DNA of 64,000 nt from Candidatus Saccharimonadota bacterium (GCA_003246575.1 QJZZ01000003.1:186001-250000); one strand, 5' to 3'. Shown: positions 1 to 8,487, counted from the stretch's first letter. Numbers and translations are program-made. The notes: generated by a model not told the origin, from the letters alone.

Positions 1-148
1 CCGGTTCACCCACCTGCCACTGACGAACAAACTCGATAGTTTCGGCTTCACCCGCATCGAACTCTCTCACGCAAGCGCTCGCGACCTCCTCTACTATCGT
101 CCTGGTCAAGTTGTCGCCCGCGAGCTTTTGGTTATGAAACGCACATAG
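1..148 (+). CDS. C-terminal end of an unidentified protein (partial)
   Basis: An open frame runs in from the left edge (first full codon at base 2) and stops with TAG at 146-148, giving 48 residues. The tail ends in a basic VMKR-T. The pattern of an aromatic-rich GFTRIEL segment followed by a hydrophobic strand is reminiscent of the last strands of class I SAM-dependent methyltransferases, but the piece is too short to assign. The strand and frame are supported by the clean stop followed by non-coding sequence before the pilin-like gene. Confidence 0.55.
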   Translation, partial: RFTHLPLTNKLDSFGFTRIELSHASARDLLYYRPGQVVARELLVMKRT

Positions 149-248
149 CGCACCCCTTAAATACGATAGCTCTCGCCTACGAGCTAGACTACTGTTCTGC
201 CACCGTATCAATATTGTGCTTATGCTACTGGACATGTATCCTGTAATT

Positions 249-1298
249 ATGAGAACCACAGGGATTAAGCTTTCAAAAAATAGTCTGCGAAATGGCACTA
301 CCACCATAGGCTTTACGTTGGTTGAATTATTAGTTGTCATTGTTGTCATAGCCATCCTAGCGGCACTTTCAGTGGCTGCCTATAATGGCATACAATCCCG
401 TGCACATATCGTATCCCGCGACGCAACACTCTCACAATGGCGAACAACCGCAGCGCTCTATCGTACAGATAAAAATATCGACAGCTGTCCCGGAGGGTAT
501 TCATTCGTTTACGGCAATGCCGAGTTCGACACTAGCGACTTCTGCGTAATGAAGTACGAGGCGAAGATACAAGGTAATGATGACGGAGCGGCGAGCTACA
601 CAACCAGCACCGTACCCGAATCTCGCGCATCGGGCACACCCTGGGTAAACATCGCTCAAACGGACGCCTCTACAGTTGCCGCTAACGCGAACGGACATCT
701 AATTACAGAGGCGGAATGGATGACGATCGCCGCAGATGTGCTATCAGTTAGCTACAACTGGAGCGGTGGCTCCAGCGGATTGGGAATCGTCTATCAGGGG
801 CACGTCAACGGCAATCCATCGCTAGCGCTAAGTGCTTCAGATGATGACCACGACGATTTGAACGGCTACACAGGGGGTACGGGGGCAAATTCCGGCAGTA
901 ACAGCTCTCGCGTGCTTTATTTATCAAGTGGGGACTCTATCTGGGACTTTAGCGGCAACGTGTGGGAATGGACTGCACAAGCACAGAACATGAGTCAAGT
1001 AGGTGTAGTTGGCGAAAATAGCTGGAGCTGGAAAGAATGGAATCTTGGTACATTGAGCCTAGGGAATCTCCCCGCCGCTAGTAGACCATCAATGATACAG
1101 AACCTACCGGTCGGTTCATGGGGCTCAGCTCAAGGTGTCGGCCAAATATCATCCAACTATATAGACACCGGCACCCGTTCGTTCCTTCGTAGTGGCGACT
1201 GGGCTGATTCGCCTGGCGTAGCCGGCGTACTGGTTCTGAATCTTACTTCTACACCAACAGCAACTAGTACGCATGTCGGTTTTCGTGTCACACGTTAG
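249..1298 (+). CDS. Type IV prepilin-like protein with C-terminal FGE-sulfatase/C-type-lectin-like domain
   Basis: The 349-residue product begins with a 21-residue basic leader ending in Gly, followed by FTLVELLVVI: the class III prepilin cleavage site with Glu at mature position 5. An alpha-helical stalk runs to about residue 65. The rest is not an ordinary pilin head. It carries the formylglycine-generating-enzyme family signatures DFSGNVWEWT (around residue 245) and a terminal R-S-G-D-W ... VGFRVTR block, which marks a C-type-lectin-like fold. This fold is used by sulfatase-modifying enzymes and by variable proteins of diversity-generating retroelements. The likely role is a surface pilus subunit or adhesin, possibly a minor tip pilin. 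I chose ATG 249 because it gives a leader of normal length; an in-frame GTG lies at 216. No Shine-Dalgarno is obvious. No pilus machinery is in the window. Confidence 0.85.
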   Translation: MRTTGIKLSKNSLRNGTTTIGFTLVELLVVIVVIAILAALSVAAYNGIQSRAHIVSRDATLSQWRTTAALYRTDKNIDSCPGGYSFVYGNAEFDTSDFCVMKYEAKIQGNDDGAASYTTSTVPESRASGTPWVNIAQTDASTVAANANGHLITEAEWMTIAADVLSVSYNWSGGSSGLGIVYQGHVNGNPSLALSASDDDHDDLNGYTGGTGANSGSNSSRVLYLSSGDSIWDFSGNVWEWTAQAQNMSQVGVVGENSWSWKEWNLGTLSLGNLPAASRPSMIQNLPVGSWGSAQGVGQISSNYIDTGTRSFLRSGDWADSPGVAGVLVLNLTSTPTATSTHVGFRVTR

Positions 1299-1335
1299 TT
1301 GTCCATTAAACCATCCGGGATAGTTAGCAAAAGGC

Positions 1336-1364
1336 TTGACTCTAGCCCTGTTTTCCCGTACAAT
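1336..1364 (+). promoter_or_regulatory. Sigma-70-type promoter of rpmA
   Basis: TTGACT at 1336-1341 and TACAAT at 1359-1364 are separated by exactly 17 bases. The expected transcript has a leader of about 30 nt. It contains AAGGAG at 1391-1396, five bases before the rpmA ATG, so this gene uses a conventional Shine-Dalgarno start. Confidence 0.8.
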
Positions 1365-1401
1365 GTAACGGATTATTCAGTACAAACCCTAAGGAGTTGA
1401 T

Positions 1402-1683
1402 ATGTCACACGTCAAAGCTGGTGGTTCATCAAAGAACGTCCACAACAATGCCGGTGCGCGCCTCGGCGTCAAGCGCTTTGGTGGCCAAAAAGTCTCTGCA
1501 GGCGAAGTTCTCGTCCGCCAGACTGGTAGCACCAAAACTGCAGGTCCTGGCACCTACATTAGCAAAAACTACACTATCCACGCTGCAGTCGATGGTGTCG
1601 TGAGCTTCAAAAAGGTCAAGAAAGGTTCTTTCACTGGCCGCACTCACCCACGCACACAAGTGTGTGTTGACCAACCTGCGTAG
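1402..1683 (+). CDS. rpmA: 50S ribosomal protein L27
   Basis: The 93-residue protein has the L27 core: a near N-terminal H-V-K-A-G-G segment, RLGVKRFGGQKVSAGEVLVRQ at about 22-42, and the HAAVDGVVSF strand pair. Length is within the normal 85-95 range. The short N-terminal tail reaches the peptidyl-transferase centre in known ribosomes. It is monocistronic here, with its own promoter, Shine-Dalgarno and terminator. It is separated from rplU (about 47.0-47.3 kb), whereas many bacteria have rplU-rpmA together. Confidence 0.97.
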   Translation: MSHVKAGGSSKNVHNNAGARLGVKRFGGQKVSAGEVLVRQTGSTKTAGPGTYISKNYTIHAAVDGVVSFKKVKKGSFTGRTHPRTQVCVDQPA

Positions 1684-1702
1684 TCTTTCTACGCGGGCAT
1701 CT

Positions 1703-1730
1703 AAAATACGGCGCAGATGCGCCGTATTTT
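1703..1730. terminator. Bidirectional rho-independent terminator
   Basis: A perfect 12-bp inverted repeat (arms 1703-1714 and 1719-1730, loop AGAT) with a GC-rich core, flanked by AAAA and TTTT. It lies between converging rpmA (+) and the 1758-2654 gene (-), so it can terminate both. Confidence 0.9.
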
Positions 1731-1757
1731 GATTAACCATACCGTGTATACTTATAG

Positions 1758-2654
1758 CTAAAATGCCACTTTGCCGTCATGGACCAAACCGGCATATTGG
1801 CGTGCAATGTTTTTTGCAGCCTGAGACATGGATTTGAAGTAATGCCCCGTGCCCTCGGTAGCTGACCGCGACAATCCTTCGTAATATCGTCGCTCGTCCT
1901 CATTCTGGGCTGCACCGGCATTGATTTGTGCATTACGTTTATCGGACGCCTCGTCAGCAAAATTCCTTAATGCATTCAAATCTGATTCGCTAAGACCTGC
2001 AGTCATATTCGCTAGGATCTCTTCCTTTGTAAGCTTCGGCGCTTCAGCTTCTGCCGTTGGCGTCTCGTGAACAGATTTTGGTACATCCTCAGACGTGATC
2101 ATCCCGGAAGTAGGCGTCTCAGCAGCCTTGATTCCACCGAGCTGCTCCTTCACTTCGCCACGTATCGAACGCGGCATATATGACAAGGCTAGCGCCGGAT
2201 TGGTTTTAACATTTTCCATAAATGATGCCATCTGTTTTGCCATCTGAGCGGCGTCGTAAACGGTCTCGTCGCTACCCGTTACCTTACCCTGCTCGACTGC
2301 TGCATTGATATACATAGCCAATTCAGCGATATCGGTAATCTGTTTCCCAATTTCAAGCACGCGAAGCTTTTCGCCAGCAAGCTCTGCTGCTAGTGCCTCT
2401 TGCTCCTGATCGGATACCGCCTCGAGAGCCATCTTCCTCTTACCTACTCGCAGAGGATCTACGTTGCCACTGGCGTCATACACTGGTAAGTTACCTGCGT
2501 CATGTGTCGACTTATCATACCGACCAACGGAAATGCTTCCATCGCTCCGCTTTACGAGCACATTAGGGTTGTACCTGTCATCGCCAGCATGACCCTGCGC
2601 ATAGGCGCTGCTCTCCTGGTCGTTGATTTGATTGAAAGTCATTTTTTCACTCAT
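1758..2654 (-). CDS. Hypothetical protein, 298 aa
   Basis: I do not recognise this family. The protein is hydrophilic, Ala/Glu-rich and mostly predicted helical, with no signal peptide or membrane segment, so probably cytoplasmic. Near the N-terminus is a VLVKRSDGSISVGRYD segment, which looks like a small beta unit. The middle (about 75-165) is helical, a Pro/Glu/Thr-rich linker follows (about 175-205), then a helical C-terminus. It is the last gene of a three-gene minus-strand unit (spacings 6 and 1 nt to its upstream neighbours) that appears to start at the promoter near 3200. The ATG at 2654 is kept because it follows the 2661-2894 gene closely. Confidence 0.7.
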   Translation of the reverse strand: MSEKMTFNQINDQESSAYAQGHAGDDRYNPNVLVKRSDGSISVGRYDKSTHDAGNLPVYDASGNVDPLRVGKRKMALEAVSDQEQEALAAELAGEKLRVLEIGKQITDIAELAMYINAAVEQGKVTGSDETVYDAAQMAKQMASFMENVKTNPALALSYMPRSIRGEVKEQLGGIKAAETPTSGMITSEDVPKSVHETPTAEAEAPKLTKEEILANMTAGLSESDLNALRNFADEASDKRNAQINAGAAQNEDERRYYEGLSRSATEGTGHYFKSMSQAAKNIARQYAGLVHDGKVAF

Positions 2655-2660
2655 ATTAGA

Positions 2661-2894
2661 TTACTTAGCTCCTCTCACTCGAAGGTTTACAGAACTTTGA
2701 AACGATGCGGCTGAATAATAATACGGCTTCATAGCAACTGCAGGCATTACAGGAAGCTCACGGCCAGCAAGGCTCTCACTAAATGCCTTCAGCGCCGTAT
2801 GAGCGATAGTATCGGCTACTTGATCTAGCTCTTCAGGGCTCCGCGCTTCAAGCGTACGAGCAACCATGCGATCTCCCGACATGTCAGACGACAT
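2661..2894 (-). CDS. Hypothetical small protein, 77 aa
   Basis: Unrecognised. The 77 residues are without membrane segments; a central helix (ELDQVADTIAHTALKAF) is flanked by an Arg/Glu-rich N-terminus and a Tyr/Ser-rich tail ending in a basic RVRGAK. It sits between two other unrecognised genes with 1-6 nt spacing, which supports it as a real co-transcribed gene. No function can be inferred. Confidence 0.6.
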   Translation of the reverse strand: MSSDMSGDRMVARTLEARSPEELDQVADTIAHTALKAFSESLAGRELPVMPAVAMKPYYYSAASFQSSVNLRVRGAK

Positions 2895-2895
2895 A

Positions 2896-3141
2896 TTACC
2901 GACCTCCCTGGCGTTTGCTGATTGCAGCTAATCCAGCCTGGCTGCTCGTGTTCGGATGCGCAGATGATACGTGATCTGGGTTTGATTCAACACCAGGAAC
3001 TGACGAGATCAGCTCATGTACCGCTGCAAGATGCGCACCAGCACCGATACGTCGAGGCAATGCGCCTGGCATAAGCAAATCTTCATTCTTGCCCTTGCCG
3101 CCTTCGATAAGCTCGAAACGTGGTTGGTATTTTGCTGTCAT
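2896..3141 (-). CDS. Hypothetical small protein, 81 aa
   Basis: Unrecognised first gene of the three-gene unit. The product is hydrophilic with low-complexity Gly/Ser/Ala stretches and a short helix (AHLAAVHELISSV). AAAGGA lies about 10 nt upstream of the ATG, and a near-consensus promoter lies 40-70 nt upstream. Its function is unknown. Confidence 0.6.
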   Translation of the reverse strand: MTAKYQPRFELIEGGKGKNEDLLMPGALPRRIGAGAHLAAVHELISSVPGVESNPDHVSSAHPNTSSQAGLAAISKRQGGR

Positions 3142-3182
3142 CGTGGTGGAATCCTTTGTTTGTTTTGTGGTGATTTGTACTC

Positions 3183-3211
3183 ACTATAGCAAAAAATTGA
3201 CCAAATGTCAA
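3183..3211 (-). promoter_or_regulatory. Consensus promoter for the hypothetical three-gene unit
   Basis: On the minus strand TTGACA (3206-3211) and TATAGT (3183-3188) are separated by 17 bases. This is the closest match to the sigma-70 consensus in the window, which suggests strong expression of the 3141-1758 unit. It lies immediately beyond the 3' end of the FHA-like gene. Confidence 0.8.
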
Positions 3212-3236
3212 TATATGCTTATGCTTATCATCATTG

Positions 3237-4490
3237 TTATCTGTGGATTCGATTCACCGCAATGTGCTCAGGGCTAGCAGCACCTAGATTAAGTGCCCTC
3301 AATGCCGCCATACGATGTTGGCCATTGTTTATTTTCGTATCCATAGAAGTATCAATAATTTGCACCTCATCCGCTACTGAATTTTTTCGCAAAAATGTGC
3401 CGTCTAACATCGATATTGCTAGTAGTGCAGCATACTCAAGCGTGTTCATATTCGATGAATATCCCGGATGATGCGTCGACTTACCGTGCGCATCAGATCG
3501 AAGCTGTTCAGGAAGTTGCCAGCGGATTGCATTGAGTTCGGCGAGAACTGCTTTCGCAAGGCGCAATCGAAGTTCATCGTTGGTGCGTATAGCTGTGACC
3601 GCCTCCTCCGTACCCAGACGTAGGCCGAGCCGAGTCAACTCATCTTCAAGAGTGGACTTGATCGCCTCATTTTTGATACATTTCATCGTTTCTTGTGCAT
3701 CACGAATCGTCTCTTCGTTCATCCCTGAGAGTCGATCGCGTCTATTGCCAAAGCGGTCGCGCGCAACTCGCTTCGGTGCTGCGAAAACTTCGGCAAAACG
3801 CACCTTCTCGCGCTCTTCGCGGTCATGTTCCCTTTGCGGCCCGAGCAGGTCTACGCGTGGATCATTGATGTTTGCCGCAGTGGATACGCGGGTATGATTG
3901 GTGCTCGCACGGTCAATGACGACACGGTTCTCGCCAACCTCTTCTCTGCCATCCGTTATAGACACTTCGCCGTCATAGAAATCTATATATCCATGAATAC
4001 GAGATACTCCGTTGCCAAACTCGACACCGCTTACGCCCGTGAGTGCCTCACGACCAAGTATTGTCTTCTCGGTATCCACTTGTTCACCCTTGAACCCTCG
4101 CCCAAAATAAATACGCTTGTCAGGCTCCAACATCATACCGGGGTGCATGTAGATAGTGCCGTCGGGGCGTGCGGCACGCGAAGCAATTCCGACCTCTTTG
4201 GTGTCAGGATACCGCACCAGGCAGATACTGTCGTATTGATCCACTGGATGATGCGGGCTACTCTCCGCAGAAACATGGTCTGGCGTGATAATTGCGAATA
4301 TTTCACCATGGATCTTTTTCTTGCGACCGTATTCCTCTACTTCACGCGTAACCAGCTCATCTATTATGCGCGGTGACCTGAACGCATTCATACGATGCGA
4401 AGATCGTAATTCACTAGAGTCGTCAGCTATATCACCCGCGAGGTGCTTGTGCTCGAGCGGATGTCTTAGCGCAACGGGTGCTGACTCCAT
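3237..4490 (-). CDS. FHA-like domain protein with C-terminal ParB-like motif, unknown function
   Basis: The 417-residue protein has no signal peptide or membrane helix. Residues about 140-205 resemble a forkhead-associated (phosphothreonine-binding) domain: LGRE near the first strand, SRIHGYI at the recognition loop, and an STNHTRVS block matching the usual S-x-N-G-T. The C-terminal end has NNGQHRMAALRAL, similar to the GQHR-x-A motif of ParB/sulfiredoxin-type folds. The part between is helical and charged. The gene starts 8 nt after the stop of the response regulator, suggesting one signalling unit. The overall family is unknown to me; the FHA call is by motif only. Confidence 0.65.
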   Translation of the reverse strand: MESAPVALRHPLEHKHLAGDIADDSSELRSSHRMNAFRSPRIIDELVTREVEEYGRKKKIHGEIFAIITPDHVSAESSPHHPVDQYDSICLVRYPDTKEVGIASRAARPDGTIYMHPGMMLEPDKRIYFGRGFKGEQVDTEKTILGREALTGVSGVEFGNGVSRIHGYIDFYDGEVSITDGREEVGENRVVIDRASTNHTRVSTAANINDPRVDLLGPQREHDREEREKVRFAEVFAAPKRVARDRFGNRRDRLSGMNEETIRDAQETMKCIKNEAIKSTLEDELTRLGLRLGTEEAVTAIRTNDELRLRLAKAVLAELNAIRWQLPEQLRSDAHGKSTHHPGYSSNMNTLEYAALLAISMLDGTFLRKNSVADEVQIIDTSMDTKINNGQHRMAALRALNLGAASPEHIAVNRIHR

Positions 4491-4498
4491 ACGTTGTC

Positions 4499-4903
4499 CT
4501 ACTGTGCCGGTTGAGGGGCGTCGATACCGAGGTGGTGCTTGACTCGTTCGACGACGTCGCCGATGACAACTTGTGATTTGACGAGGTATTCATCGACACC
4601 GAGGTCTTCGGCTCGCTGCTTGTCTTTTGGTTGCGAAAGCGCCGTCAGCATGATGACACGAATATTCGACGTCTCGGGTGTGTTGCGCAAAATATCGAGC
4701 ACATCAAAGCCTGAAATCTTCGGCATCATCGCATCAAGCAAAATGAGGTCTGGCTTGTAGTCAAGCGCCTTCGAGAGCGCTTCTTCACCATTGTGCACTT
4801 CCTGGATTGCGAATCCTTCGAGCTCGAGACGTGCACGGTACACCGACGAAAGAGCGACGTCATCTTCTACGAGGAGGATTTTCTTTTGTGCCGTGTTTTC
4901 CAT
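4499..4903 (-). CDS. Single-domain response regulator (CheY-like receiver)
   Basis: The 134-residue receiver domain has no output domain. Acidic pocket D14/D15, phospho-acceptor D57 in LLLDAMMP, switch T87 and K109 are all present, so it should be phosphorylatable. The extra C-terminal tail ends in a Pro/Gln-rich stretch. It probably acts by protein-protein contact. It lies upstream of and very close to the FHA-like gene, and 44 nt downstream of the CtpA-like protease. No histidine kinase is in the window, so its partner is unknown. Confidence 0.92.
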   Translation of the reverse strand: MENTAQKKILLVEDDVALSSVYRARLELEGFAIQEVHNGEEALSKALDYKPDLILLDAMMPKISGFDVLDILRNTPETSNIRVIMLTALSQPKDKQRAEDLGVDEYLVKSQVVIGDVVERVKHHLGIDAPQPAQ

Positions 4904-4947
4904 AACTACCTCTTATACTACGCTAGCCCCTCAAAAAGCACAAGCGT

Positions 4948-6174
4948 TTACTGTAATTTCTCAAGTGCTGCGTCAAGCTGCGTATCCTGCCCCTTGTTCA
5001 TCTGGTCGGAGGTCAGTTCAACCGTCTGGTCAGGCGTGATGCCTGTCTTGTCGATCGTGTCACCATTTGGCGTGAACCAGTGCGCAATTGTTATCTTGAT
5101 CTTAGCGCCGCCAGTAAGGTTGAAAATCTCCTGGACTGTGCCCTTACCGAATGATTTTTCACCGATGAGTGTTGCTACCTTGTGGTCTTTGAGCGCTCCA
5201 GCCACTACTTCACTGGCACTTGCGCTTCCACCGTTGAGGAGTACGACGGTCGGCATCCCCTTCAGAACCGCTTCGCCTGTACTATAGAGCTCGGCCGTCT
5301 GGGTACCGTTGCGTCGCTCACTGACAACCACTTGATTACTAAGCCACAAACCGGCAACCGACTGCGCCTGGCTGAGGTATCCCCCACCGTTGTCGCGTAG
5401 ATCTAGAATGAAACTCTTAGCACCCTGGGCGATAAGCGATCGTGCGGCAATGCGAGCCTGCTCGCCAGTATCCATATCGAATCGTCGCAAGACGATGATG
5501 CCCGTCGTGCCCTCGAGCCGACTCGAAACACTCGGGTCGGTCACTTCCGCACGAGTAATCGTGAACGTCTTCGACTCACCATCGCGCATGACTACGACTT
5601 TGACCTCAGTATCAGCATCGCCACGAATCAGCTGGGCTGCCTCTATTGCAGTGAATCCATCTGCCGAGGTATCGTCGATCATCGTGATAACATCACCCTT
5701 CAGTAGGCCTGCTTTTTCAGCCGGAGAATCAGTGATTGTGCGGAGAATTGTCGGTTGGTCGTTGCGTACACCGATTTCAGCGCCAATACCCGTCAAGCTC
5801 CCGCTGAGCTCTTTGGCATACTCGTCGGCTTCGTCGGCATTGAAGTAGACTGTATGTGGATCGCCTGCTGCATCGGTTACCCCATGGGCAGCTCCATCAG
5901 CAAGCTTAGCCTCGTCAATAGTGCCATCGTAATGGTCCTTCACCATGCGATAGGCTTGTTGGGCGGCAGATAGGTCCAACTCGGCCCCGCTATTCAGCGT
6001 CGTACCAAACGTACGGTTAACAAAACTGAATAATCCTTGGCTACGCGTACCGGCGATGAATCCAACAACAAGTACCAGTCCAATGGCCATGATAAGCGTC
6101 GAAAGCGATACGTTTCGTTGCTGTGGCTGTGGTTTGTGATGCACGACAGGCGCGGCCGGTTTCTGGTGTTGCAA
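4948..6174 (-). CDS. S41 family C-terminal processing protease (CtpA/Prc-like)
   Basis: The 408-residue protein has an N-terminal Pro/Gln-rich cytoplasmic stretch and one membrane anchor (about 24-45). A PDZ domain follows (about 120-205, with the GIGAEIG and GLLKGDVI segments), then the S41 catalytic domain. The Ser in GGSASASE and the Lys in GEKSFGKG form the expected Ser/Lys dyad, so it should be active outside the membrane on surface proteins. The start is TTG at 6174, preceded by GGAGG nine bases upstream, which decides the start. It follows the PcsB-like/ftsEX cluster. In other bacteria such proteases regulate cell-wall hydrolases; that role here is inference. Confidence 0.93.
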   Translation of the reverse strand: MQHQKPAAPVVHHKPQPQQRNVSLSTLIMAIGLVLVVGFIAGTRSQGLFSFVNRTFGTTLNSGAELDLSAAQQAYRMVKDHYDGTIDEAKLADGAAHGVTDAAGDPHTVYFNADEADEYAKELSGSLTGIGAEIGVRNDQPTILRTITDSPAEKAGLLKGDVITMIDDTSADGFTAIEAAQLIRGDADTEVKVVVMRDGESKTFTITRAEVTDPSVSSRLEGTTGIIVLRRFDMDTGEQARIAARSLIAQGAKSFILDLRDNGGGYLSQAQSVAGLWLSNQVVVSERRNGTQTAELYSTGEAVLKGMPTVVLLNGGSASASEVVAGALKDHKVATLIGEKSFGKGTVQEIFNLTGGAKIKITIAHWFTPNGDTIDKTGITPDQTVELTSDQMNKGQDTQLDAALEKLQ

Positions 6175-6257
6175 GGGATTAATCCTCCGTATCCTCTATA
6201 AAGCGTTACCGATATAGTATAGCCGAGAATCGACCCGAATACCAGATGTAGAAGTGA

Positions 6258-7433
6258 CTAGAAGTAGATATACACGTCGTAGGTCGAAGGACTGACGTTA
6301 TACATTTCTGAGTAGAGACCGCGGCCAGCACCCCAGTTGTAATTGTACTGGCTGATGTTGATGGTGCCGTTCGAATTGACGCTGTTCACCCATACGATGT
6401 GGCCCCAGGTGCCTGCGTAGATAACGCCCGCCGAACCGACACGTGGCGTTGAGCCAGTTGCGATACCAGCAGCCTGGGCGTTTGATGGCCATTGCTTGGC
6501 GTTACCGCGACCACCCCAGTACGGCATGTAGCCGTTCTTTTGGTAGACCTTCCAGGCAACGTAGCTGACGCATTCGCGGTTGTACATACCCCATGGGTCG
6601 ACAATCGAATCTTGTGGTGCATTCGCGAGGTTGCTTGGGTAGCCGCCATGATTGGCGTCACCGGGAACAACCTTACCGCTGTTACCAGCTGCAGCGATAG
6701 CGGCGGCGATAGCCGCCTGCTGATCAGCACGAAGCTTATCCTGCTCTTTGGCGGCATTGGATGACAGCGTCTCGTAGGCTGATTGTTGGTTTTTGGTCTG
6801 CGCGACGAGATTGTTGTACTCAGTTACCTTTGCGACTAATTGGTCTTTTTGGGCCTGCTGGTCAGCGAGAACCTTCTCGATATCGGTTTTCTGCGTCTCG
6901 AGTTCTGCCTTGAGTTTTTGAATCTCATCGATGGTCTGCGTCAGATTATCACGCATGCTCGCGCGGTATTCTTGCTTGTCAACGTAGTCGGCGATATTTG
7001 AACTACTCGCAAGCAACTCGAGTGGAGATACACTATCGTCAACGTACATGTCGGCAATGGTCTGTCCGAGCGCATCGCGGTTGTCTTCAATTTTCTGCTC
7101 GTTATCCGCAATATCCTTTTTGAGCTTTTCGTACTTGGCTTGGCTGAGGTTAATCTCCTGCTGCAATGAAGCCTGTTGAGTCTCAAGAATCGCTTTTTTG
7201 TTGGCGAGCGTGTCTGCTTGAGCTGCAAGTTCAGCCGCTTTGGCGTCATACACATCTCGATCACGTTGAATCGCCGCAATCTTTTGATCATATTCATCCG
7301 CGTAGGCCGGTGAATCCATCATCTGAATTGGAGTAGCAACACCTATCAGCACCGCAAGTGAAATCAACGTCCAGCGAGCTACCCTCGACTGGCGCAATGA
7401 AGTCAAAACCGGTGTGGCGGGTGTTTGTTTCAT
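6258..7433 (-). CDS. Secreted coiled-coil CHAP-domain peptidoglycan hydrolase (PcsB-like)
   Basis: The 391-residue product has a signal peptide (basic N-terminus, hydrophobic core, AYA cleavage motif near 45). A long coiled coil (about 48-230) resembles the PcsB/CwlO regulatory region, followed by an Ala-rich linker and a C-terminal CHAP domain. That domain has RECVSYVAWK (catalytic Cys) and WGHIVWVNSV (catalytic His). CHAP enzymes cleave peptidoglycan peptides or act as amidases. The gene lies directly downstream of ftsE-ftsX, the arrangement expected if FtsEX activates this hydrolase as it does PcsB in streptococci. I prefer ATG 7433 over the upstream ATGs at 7457 and 7451 because the promoter -10 box overlaps the latter. 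Confidence 0.93.
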   Translation of the reverse strand: MKQTPATPVLTSLRQSRVARWTLISLAVLIGVATPIQMMDSPAYADEYDQKIAAIQRDRDVYDAKAAELAAQADTLANKKAILETQQASLQQEINLSQAKYEKLKKDIADNEQKIEDNRDALGQTIADMYVDDSVSPLELLASSSNIADYVDKQEYRASMRDNLTQTIDEIQKLKAELETQKTDIEKVLADQQAQKDQLVAKVTEYNNLVAQTKNQQSAYETLSSNAAKEQDKLRADQQAAIAAAIAAAGNSGKVVPGDANHGGYPSNLANAPQDSIVDPWGMYNRECVSYVAWKVYQKNGYMPYWGGRGNAKQWPSNAQAAGIATGSTPRVGSAGVIYAGTWGHIVWVNSVNSNGTINISQYNYNWGAGRGLYSEMYNVSPSTYDVYIYF

Positions 7434-7441
7434 TTGCCTAA

Positions 7442-7471
7442 ATTTTACCATAACCATAAGGGGTTTGTCAA
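7442..7471 (-). promoter_or_regulatory. Promoter of the PcsB-like hydrolase gene
   Basis: TTGACA (7466-7471) and TAAAAT (7442-7447) with an 18-base spacer on the minus strand. The -10 box ends 8 nt before ATG 7433, so the transcript would be leaderless or nearly so. Confidence 0.7.
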
Positions 7472-7506
7472 TCCTAACGATACCGCTTCGATATCAAAAT
7501 TAGCGT

Positions 7507-8487
7507 TTAAATCTTCAGATAGCGGCGCGTTGCGAGAAGCGACGACACAATGCCAATCACCGCACCGAGAATGATCATTCCGAGTAGCACAAAACCGATG
7601 TAAATATTCATGAGCTCAATCGTCGATGCGACGTTGATGCCGAAGCCGCTCAGCTTTTGGTCAACCAGCACGAGCAGCCCATACCCTGCGCCCGTAGCAA
7701 CGATAGCGGCAATGAATCCATAGACAACCGCCTCAACAACGAACGGGCCACGGATGAATTGCTTGTCAGCACCGATGAGCTTCATCATTTGGATTTCTTC
7801 TTTGCGACTAAAGATAGCCATACGAATCGTGTTGAAGATAATAAGTGATGAGATTGCTGCGAAAATACCGCTGGCGATCAGGCCGATTCGCTGCGCCATC
7901 ACCGTCCAGCTTGAGATTTGCTTGATCGCATCACGGCGTTCACCAGAGAATGATGGCGCCCGATCAGGGTTGATGTAGCCCTGAAGATACTCGTTACCCG
8001 TGACAAAGTCGTCGAGTTGGGTCGTGTCGTTGATGTCATACAGCTGGATGCGAATGGTTGCCGGGAGCTTATTCGTCGCTTCGGTGATAGCGTCGAGGAC
8101 TTTGTCGTCCGACGCATTCGCTTCTGCAGCCTTCGCGCGTGCTTCTTCGGAGCTGATGAAACTCACACCGCGCACGTTGCTGAGCTCGCGAAGATCGTTC
8201 ATGATCGGATCGGCCTCTTCGGTCGTCGTTCCGGTCACGAGATAGATCGACATATCGACTTTTTCGCTAATCGACTGCACTGAATCCTGCAAAATATTCT
8301 GGGCTGCGACAGTGACAAAGATAATTAGCAGTGTAATCGTCATGACGGCGGTCGCAGCTATTGTCAGCCAGGCGTTACGCGTGAAGTTGTTGGCACCATA
8401 GCGCACCATGCGCCAGAACGTCACCCATTGGCGACGATGCCGTCGCTTCTGCTGGAGTGCTTTGGTGTTTTGCTTTTGCTTGGCCAT
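7507..8487 (-). CDS. ftsX: Cell division ABC transporter permease FtsX
   Basis: The 326-residue protein has a basic cytoplasmic N-terminus (about 1-40) and a first membrane helix (about 43-65). An extracytoplasmic domain spans about 66-200, then three helices follow, the typical FtsX topology. It couples FtsE ATP hydrolysis to activation of a peptidoglycan hydrolase. Its ATG overlaps the ftsE stop (TAATG), so translation is coupled. The CHAP hydrolase downstream is the probable partner acting on the outer face. Confidence 0.95.
   Translation of the reverse strand: MAKQKQNTKALQQKRRHRRQWVTFWRMVRYGANNFTRNAWLTIAATAVMTITLLIIFVTVAAQNILQDSVQSISEKVDMSIYLVTGTTTEEADPIMNDLRELSNVRGVSFISSEEARAKAAEANASDDKVLDAITEATNKLPATIRIQLYDINDTTQLDDFVTGNEYLQGYINPDRAPSFSGERRDAIKQISSWTVMAQRIGLIASGIFAAISSLIIFNTIRMAIFSRKEEIQMMKLIGADKQFIRGPFVVEAVVYGFIAAIVATGAGYGLLVLVDQKLSGFGINVASTIELMNIYIGFVLLGMIILGAVIGIVSSLLATRRYLKI

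Noticed and set aside
1429-1740. Long antisense frame opposite rpmA
   Set aside because: It is a shadow of the well-supported L27 gene and has no ribosome site or family resemblance.
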